From assembly GCA_012522475.1 (NCBI GenBank), contig JAAYKH010000001.1, positions 1-39,558 of the forward strand: a DNA stretch of 39,558 nucleotides. The letters are read 5' to 3'. Of this stretch, positions 34,772-39,558 are shown piece by piece. The stretch's first letter is position 1; every line of letters starts with the position of its first letter. A program made the translations under genes and the position numbers. The notes below the pieces were generated by a model. The model had not been told where the DNA came from. It saw only the letters and a program-made list of their open reading frames with translations, and searched no databases. Origin of the DNA: Chloroflexota bacterium. GTDB lineage: Bacteria; Chloroflexota; Anaerolineae; Anaerolineales; Anaerolineaceae.

Positions 34772-36847
34772 TTAGATGCCAACGATTTTTTTCATAACTG
34801 CATCCGAAACACGCGCATAGCGATCAAACTCCATGGTAAACACACCACGTCCCTTGGTCGCAGAGCGCAACTCGGTTGCATAACCGAACATTTCTGCCAA
34901 AGGCACTTCCGCATGAATGGCCTGGGCATTCCCCGGGCGCATGTCCATCCCGAGGATATTGCCGTGCCTTAAATTGATGTGTCCCAGCACATCACCGGTA
35001 TGATCTTCCGGCACGATCACTTCAACTTTCATGATAGGTTCGAGTAAAATCGGTTTAGCCTTGCTCGCACCTTCACGGAAGGCAAAAATCCCTGCCATAC
35101 GAAAAGCGAGTTCACTTGAATCCACTTCATGAGAAGAACCGTCGATCAGGGTTACCTTCAAATCCGTCATCGGGTAACCAGCGAGTACGCCGCTCTCCAC
35201 GGCCTCACGGACGCCTTTTTCAACTGCCGGGATAAATTCTTTGGGAATCGCACCGCCGCGGATTTGATCCTCGAACACAAAACCTGCCCCGCTTTCCAGC
35301 GGTTCAATCCGCAAGACGACATGCGCAAACTGGCCGTGTCCACCGGTTTGTTTAACAAACCGGTATTGCACTTCAGGCACCACCTGGGTAATCGTCTCAT
35401 TATAAGCCACGCGCGGATTGCCGATATTGGCCTGAACTTTAAACTCACGCAGCATACGGTCGACAAGAATTTCAAGGTGAAGCTCACCCATTCCGGAAAT
35501 AATGGTCTGCCCGGTCTCTTCATCCTGCCGAATATTGAATGTGGGGTCTTCTTCGGCTAACTTTTGCAGGGCGACACCCATTTTATCCTGGTCTGCCGCA
35601 GTCTTGGGTTCAATCGCCACAGAGATCACCGGATGAGGAAAGGCAATAGTTTCAAGGAGGAGTTGTCTGGAAGGATCACACAGTGTGTCACCCGTAAAGC
35701 TTTGTTTCAGGCCCAAAATCGCGCCGATATCGCCGGCGCCGAGCTCATCCATATCCTCGCGGTGGTCCGCATACATGCGCAGCAGACGCCCCACGCGTTC
35801 TTTCTTACCCTGGGTTGCATTGAAATAAGTGCCGCCTTTTTTGACCTTACCCGAATACACCCGGATATAGGCCAATCGCCCCACGTAATTATCGGTGACA
35901 ATTTTGAAAACCATCGCAGACATAGGGGCATTATCATCTGGGGGGCATGCGATCTCATCTCCGGTTTTTGGCTGAATTCCGATCACGTCCGGTATATCCA
36001 GCGGTGATGGCAGGTAGTCCACAACCGCGTCCAGCAGGGGCTGCACACCTTTATTGCGCAAAGACGAGCCGCAAAACACCGGGGTAACCTTACTCTGGAG
36101 CACACCTTTTCGCAGCGCCATCTTTAATTCCGCCAGTGAGAGCGTCTCTCCCTCAAGGTATTTGAGCATTACATCATCATCCAGTTCGGCGATCCGCTCC
36201 ACCAGTTCGGCGCGTTGTTGTTTAACCGTCTCCAGTAATGCCTCAGGGATTTCTCCTTCTCGCGGCTTGCTGCCCAGTTCTCCTTCGAAATAAATTGCCC
36301 GTTCTGTCAACAGGTCGACCACACCAGAAAATGAATCCTCAGCACCAATCGGCACCTGCATGGCCAGGGGGTTGGCACCCAGGCGCTCGTGGATGGATTG
36401 GATTGTGTAATCGTATGACGCACCAACCCGGTCCATCTTGTTGGCGAAACAGATGCGCGGCACTTCATACCGATTTGCCTGACGCCAGACCGTCTCGCTC
36501 TGCGGCTCAACACCCTGAACCGCATCAAAAACAACAATGCCGCCATCCAGCACGTGCAAAGAACGCTGGACCTCGGCAGTAAAGTCGATATGTCCCGGGG
36601 TGTCGATAATGTTGATCTTATGGTCTTTCCAGAAAGTTGTCACTGCCGCGGACATAATCGTAATGCCGCGCTCGCGCTCCTGATCCATCCAATCGGTGAC
36701 GGTGGTGCCCTCATCGATATTGCCCAGGCGGTAGGTGCGACCGGTGTAATAAAGAATCCGCTCAGTCGTCGTGGTTTTTCCCGCGTCAATATGCGCAATA
36801 ATGCCAATATTGCGGTAATGTTCAAGCGGTAATTCACGCGTGGGCAT
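34772..36847 (-). CDS. fusA: Elongation factor G
   Basis: This 691-residue GTPase has G1 [19 protein letters not shown], the switch region [18 protein letters not shown]3 [13 protein letters not shown]4 NKMDRVGA, and domains II-V to the end ([14 protein letters not shown]). It drives translocation on the ribosome. The ATG at 36847 ([13 protein letters not shown]) has GGAAG about 8 nt upstream; the frame extends two codons to a TTG. It follows rpsG by 38 nt. The genome's tuf gene does not follow it, unlike in many str operons. Confidence 0.97.
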   Translation of the reverse strand: MPTRELPLEHYRNIGIIAHIDAGKTTTTERILYYTGRTYRLGNIDEGTTVTDWMDQERERGITIMSAAVTTFWKDHKINIIDTPGHIDFTAEVQRSLHVLDGGIVVFDAVQGVEPQSETVWRQANRYEVPRICFANKMDRVGASYDYTIQSIHERLGANPLAMQVPIGAEDSFSGVVDLLTERAIYFEGELGSKPREGEIPEALLETVKQQRAELVERIAELDDDVMLKYLEGETLSLAELKMALRKGVLQSKVTPVFCGSSLRNKGVQPLLDAVVDYLPSPLDIPDVIGIQPKTGDEIACPPDDNAPMSAMVFKIVTDNYVGRLAYIRVYSGKVKKGGTYFNATQGKKERVGRLLRMYADHREDMDELGAGDIGAILGLKQSFTGDTLCDPSRQLLLETIAFPHPVISVAIEPKTAADQDKMGVALQKLAEEDPTFNIRQDEETGQTIISGMGELHLEILVDRMLREFKVQANIGNPRVAYNETITQVVPEVQYRFVKQTGGHGQFAHVVLRIEPLESGAGFVFEDQIRGGAIPKEFIPAVEKGVREAVESGVLAGYPMTDLKVTLIDGSSHEVDSSELAFRMAGIFAFREGASKAKPILLEPIMKVEVIVPEDHTGDVLGHINLRHGNILGMDMRPGNAQAIHAEVPLAEMFGYATELRSATKGRGVFTMEFDRYARVSDAVMKKIVGI

Positions 36848-36885
36848 CTTCAATCTTCCAATCCGGTCGACTCAAATTCCAAATA

Positions 36886-37356
36886 CTAAATACGAAAATG
36901 CGAGAATGCGCGGTTGGCCTCTGCCATGCGGTGCATCTCTTCACGACGGCGAAATGCAGCGCCGGCATTTGTAGACGCATCCATCAATTCATTGGCCAAT
37001 TTTTCACCAAAGGATTTCCCTGGTCGCTGACGGGCAGCGGTGATGATCCAGCGCATGGCCAGGGTTTTCCGACGGTTAGGGTCAACTTCCATCGGCACCT
37101 GGTAAGTGGCGCCACCCACTCGGCGGGGGCGCACTTCCATCAGAGGGGAAACATTCTTCAGCGCGGCATCAAAGGTTTCAACAGGATCTTTACCGGTACG
37201 CTCCTCGATGACTGCCAGGGCATCGTACATCAAATTTGCAGCTGTACTTTTCTTACCCTTGATCATGATCCGGTTAATCATCTCCTGAATATCAAGACTG
37301 CCGTATTTAATATCCGGTGAGACCTCTCGCTTTTCGGGTTTAAATCTTCGCGCCAT
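36886..37356 (-). CDS. rpsG: 30S ribosomal protein S7
   Basis: This 156-residue protein is typical S7: MARRFKPEKREVSPDIKYGS, VETFDAALKNVSPLMEVRPR, RVGGATYQVPMEVDPNRRKT and a C-terminal helix ending RAFSHFRI. It organises the 3' major domain of 16S rRNA. The gap to rpsL is 105 nt and holds a stem-loop. Confidence 0.97.
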   Translation of the reverse strand: MARRFKPEKREVSPDIKYGSLDIQEMINRIMIKGKKSTAANLMYDALAVIEERTGKDPVETFDAALKNVSPLMEVRPRRVGGATYQVPMEVDPNRRKTLAMRWIITAARQRPGKSFGEKLANELMDASTNAGAAFRRREEMHRMAEANRAFSHFRI

Positions 37357-37384
37357 GCTTACTCCTTACATAGAAAATTAAAAT

Positions 37385-37437
37385 AGGGCAAAGCATCTCA
37401 ATACTTCTTGAACAGACCAATTTAAATGCTTCGCCCT
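37385..37437 (-). other. Stem-loop between rpsL and rpsG
   Basis: AGGGCGAAGCAT (rc of 37426-37437) pairs with ATGCTTTGCCCT (rc of 37385-37396) as 12 bp with one G-U pair and a 29-nt loop, followed by ATTTTAATTTTC. It could be a weak terminator, a processing site or a regulatory leader for rpsG. Confidence 0.5.
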
Positions 37438-37461
37438 AACTTAAATCGTATTCGGTACTGG

Positions 37462-37878
37462 CTATTTGGGCTTTTTCGCGCCGTACTTTGAGCGACCGTG
37501 GGAACGGTCCTCAACGCCAGTCGAATCCAAAGTACCTCGGACAATATGATAGCGTACACCTGACAAATCCTTAACACGGCCACCGCGCACGAGCACCACA
37601 GAGTGCTCTTGCAATTGGTGCCCTTCTCCAGGGATATACGCGGTAACTTCCATGTGGTTTGTCAGACGCACACGGGCGATCTTCCGCAGAGCGGAGTTCG
37701 GTTTCTTAGGGGGCATCGTCCGCACAATTGTGCAGACGCCACGTTTTTGTGGCGCGCCCTTGGGCTGGCGAATACGTTTCTGCTTTTGCGAGTTATACGT
37801 ATATTGCAGCGCAGGTGCCTTACTCTTGTTCTGCTTGGTTTTTCGGCCTTTTCGTATCAATTGGTTGATCGTTGGCAC
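37462..37878 (-). CDS. rpsL: 30S ribosomal protein S12
   Basis: This 138-residue protein has the long-N-terminal form with an insertion at about residues 25-42 ([16 protein letters not shown]), as in Firmicutes. The decoding motif [13 protein letters not shown] keeps the Lys of the streptomycin site. In [11 protein letters not shown] the residue after Leu, normally Pro, is Ser106 (codon TCA at 37561-37563). Asp104, the usual methylthiolation site, is kept. The gene has its own promoter and leader after rpoB. Confidence 0.97.
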   Translation of the reverse strand: MPTINQLIRKGRKTKQNKSKAPALQYTYNSQKQKRIRQPKGAPQKRGVCTIVRTMPPKKPNSALRKIARVRLTNHMEVTAYIPGEGHQLQEHSVVLVRGGRVKDLSGVRYHIVRGTLDSTGVEDRSHGRSKYGAKKPK

Positions 37879-37924
37879 ATTGCCTCCAAATCTACAACTA
37901 AAAATATATCAATTTCCAATAATG

Positions 37925-37954
37925 GAGGCCATCATCATCTTTCAAGATGGCCTC
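37925..37954 (-). promoter_or_regulatory. Hairpin in the rpsL leader
   Basis: A perfect 9-bp stem (GAGGCCATC/GATGGCCTC) with a 12-nt loop lies about 50 nt before the rpsL start, followed by an AT-rich stretch. It could be a ribosomal-protein binding site or an attenuator; neither is shown. Confidence 0.5.
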
Positions 37955-38024
37955 ACTGCTATCCAATTTTTCCTCCAATAGCCTGACCGGGATTGTAGGG
38001 CCAGTATGGAAGTAACGAGGTGTG

Positions 38025-38053
38025 ATTCTACCATGGGCATACAGGGGCGTCAA
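38025..38053 (-). promoter_or_regulatory. Predicted sigma70-type promoter for rpsL-rpsG-fusA-rpsJ
   Basis: TTGACG (38048-38053) and TAGAAT (38025-38030) are separated by exactly 17 nt, each 5 of 6 to consensus. It lies 33 nt after the rpoB stop and about 145 nt before the rpsL start codon. Confidence 0.75.
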
Positions 38054-38085
38054 GGCGTTTTTCAATCCGGATATCAAAAGCACAC

Positions 38086-39558
38086 CTAAATATCCCTGCC
38101 AATGCTGATCAACCCGGTGGGGGTGTGGGGTACCCTGGCTCTATCCTCGTCCTTACCAAAGGTAATCACTTCACCGCTTTCCAGCACGGCTTCGACAGCC
38201 AACCCCAGGCTCTGCATCTCTTTGACCAAAACCTTAAAAGCTGCCGGAATGCCGGGGTCTTCAATCGGTTCGCCTTTAACAATCGCTTCGTAGGTGCTCA
38301 CACGTCCGGTAACATCGTCAGATTTTACCGTCAACATCTCTTGCAGCGTGTAAGCAGCGCCGTAGGCTTCCAAAGCCCAAACCTCCATTTCACCGAAGCG
38401 CTGACCGCCAAATTGGGCCTTGCCTCCCAAAGGCTGCTGGGTAACCAGGCTGTACGGTCCTGTTGAGCGGGCATGCACTTTATCTTCAACCAGGTGGTGC
38501 AATTTCATCACAGTCATCAAACCGACGGTAACCGGATGATCGTAATATTCACCGGTTTTTCCGTCACGTAATCTCTGTTTACCGAGAGTAGGAAGGGGTT
38601 TATCAACCGTCTGCATCACCTCGAATGCCTGCTTACTGAGCTCTTCGCCGGTAAGTTTTTGGCTGGCCTTCACGCCCTGAGATTGCATCCACAGCCTCAG
38701 GCAGGCTTCAATGGCACGGGTGGCCTGCGCGCGCTGTTCGCTCACGCTCAAACTCTCATCCTCAAAAGCAGTGATTTCATCAGGCTGATAGCCTTCATCA
38801 CGCAGCCATTCACGCATGGTGGAACGTCGGGCATAATTAGGATCGGACATCAGCTCGAAAACCTGGTAACCGCGAGCGCCCAGCCATTCCTCAAGATACA
38901 GCAGGCGCACTTCATCATCATCCAGGATTGCTTCCGGGTCATACTCTTCCAAAGCTTTCACCCAATCCCAGGCTTTTTCTGCAGCAACATCCCAGGCGCG
39001 ATCGATCATCCAGGCACGTGCCAGCTCGGCTTCGATCTCATATTCGCTTGCGCCATCAAACACCGGGGTCACAGCCCTGAAACCAAGGCGTTCTGCCGCC
39101 CAGCCCAGGTGGACCTCAAGCAATTGGCCGAGATTCATCCGACCAGGCACGCTCAAGGGGTTCAGGATGACATCAATTGGGCGTCCATTATCAAGGAAGG
39201 GCATATCTTCAATCGGAAGGACCATCGAAATAACACCTTTATTTCCATGGCGTCCGGCCATTTTATCGCCCTCAGTGACCTTGCGGCGCTGGGCAACGGC
39301 TACACGCACCATAGTTTCCACACCGGCTTTCAGGTCCGAATTCTCTTCACGGGTAAAGACCTTCACATCCACAACAATACCCTGCTCACCGTGCGGCATG
39401 CGCAAAGAGGTGTCTTTGACATCGCGGGATTTTTCACCAAAGATCGCCCGCAGCAAACGCTCTTCGGGCGTTAATTCCTTTTCACCTTTGGGCGTGATCT
39501 TGCCCACCAGAATGTCATTAGGACCTACCTCGGCGCCAATGCGGATGATGCCATATTC
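38086..39558 (-). CDS. rpoB: RNA polymerase beta subunit, C-terminal part (5' end outside window)
   Basis: The frame runs from the window edge for 490 residues to a stop at 38086. It holds [76 protein letters not shown] and [20 protein letters not shown], all C-terminal RpoB regions of the active centre and beta clamp. Between [17 protein letters not shown] and [18 protein letters not shown] lie about 147 residues where Escherichia coli has about 14; this insertion (38578-39012) is acidic and helical in character. No rpoC follows; the next gene is rpsL. Confidence 0.97.
   Translation of the reverse strand, partial: EYGIIRIGAEVGPNDILVGKITPKGEKELTPEERLLRAIFGEKSRDVKDTSLRMPHGEQGIVVDVKVFTREENSDLKAGVETMVRVAVAQRRKVTEGDKMAGRHGNKGVISMVLPIEDMPFLDNGRPIDVILNPLSVPGRMNLGQLLEVHLGWAAERLGFRAVTPVFDGASEYEIEAELARAWMIDRAWDVAAEKAWDWVKALEEYDPEAILDDDEVRLLYLEEWLGARGYQVFELMSDPNYARRSTMREWLRDEGYQPDEITAFEDESLSVSEQRAQATRAIEACLRLWMQSQGVKASQKLTGEELSKQAFEVMQTVDKPLPTLGKQRLRDGKTGEYYDHPVTVGLMTVMKLHHLVEDKVHARSTGPYSLVTQQPLGGKAQFGGQRFGEMEVWALEAYGAAYTLQEMLTVKSDDVTGRVSTYEAIVKGEPIEDPGIPAAFKVLVKEMQSLGLAVEAVLESGEVITFGKDEDRARVPHTPTGLISIGRDI

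Noticed and set aside
37898-38083. 61-codon minus-strand frame between rpoB and rpsL
   Set aside because: It contains the promoter and leader hairpin and looks like non-coding leader.
38659-39474. A 271-codon plus-strand frame inside rpoB
   Set aside because: Antisense to conserved RpoB; no recognisable protein family.

Overview
The window is one contig piece of a bacterial chromosome. It most likely comes from the Chloroflexota, class Anaerolineae. This rests on the character of the ribosomal proteins and RpoB, a MazG protein with an N-terminal tetrapyrrole-methylase-like domain, secreted S1C proteases and GIN-domain lipoproteins, and moderate GC by eye. It is an inference from gene content, not a database result.

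Region 1 (1-12950) is a mixed accessory and housekeeping stretch. It holds: a secreted trypsin-like protease running off the left edge (-); a methyltransferase plus ParB-like pair (-); a GIN-domain lipoprotein and a small membrane protein (+); a HIT hydrolase gene broken by an in-frame amber codon (-); xseA-xseB and a divergent-PAP2 membrane protein (+); an AT-rich island with a frameshifted secreted ComEC-like metallo-beta-lactamase protein (+); an AhpD-like / AlkA / DUF488 operon (-); and a YfcC-family transporter (-).

Region 2 (about 13030-14260) is a self-contained REP/RAYT locus. A Y1/HUH transposase of the REP-associated type is flanked on both sides by copies of a two-hairpin element whose outer ends read GTAG inward. 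One element supplies the stop codon of the next gene, murJ. This is the most interesting structure in the window.

Region 3 (14257-17345) is murJ and mazG, overlapping by 4 nt.

Region 4 (17525-39558, all on the - strand) is a long fused str/S10/spc/alpha ribosomal cluster. Transcription order is rpoB(partial)-rpsL-rpsG-fusA-rpsJ-rplC-rplD-rplW-rplB-rpsS-rplV-rpsC-rplP-rpmC-rpsQ-rplN-rplX-rplE-rpsZ-rpsH-rplF-rplR-rpsE-rpmD-rplO-secY-adk-map-rpmJ-rpsM-rpsK-rpsD-rpoA-rplQ-truA-rplM-rpsI. No rpoC follows rpoB, tuf does not follow fusA, and infA is not between map and rpmJ. Two good sigma70-type promoters with nearly identical -10 regions lie before rpsL and before rplC, each followed by a structured leader of about 150-170 nt. 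RpoB carries an insertion of roughly 130 residues.

Three genes (HIT, the ComEC-like gene, rpoA) are broken by single-base changes. Because rpoA is essential, at least that break is probably a sequence error, so the other two should be read with the same caution. I found no CRISPR array, tRNA, rRNA, prophage or defence island.
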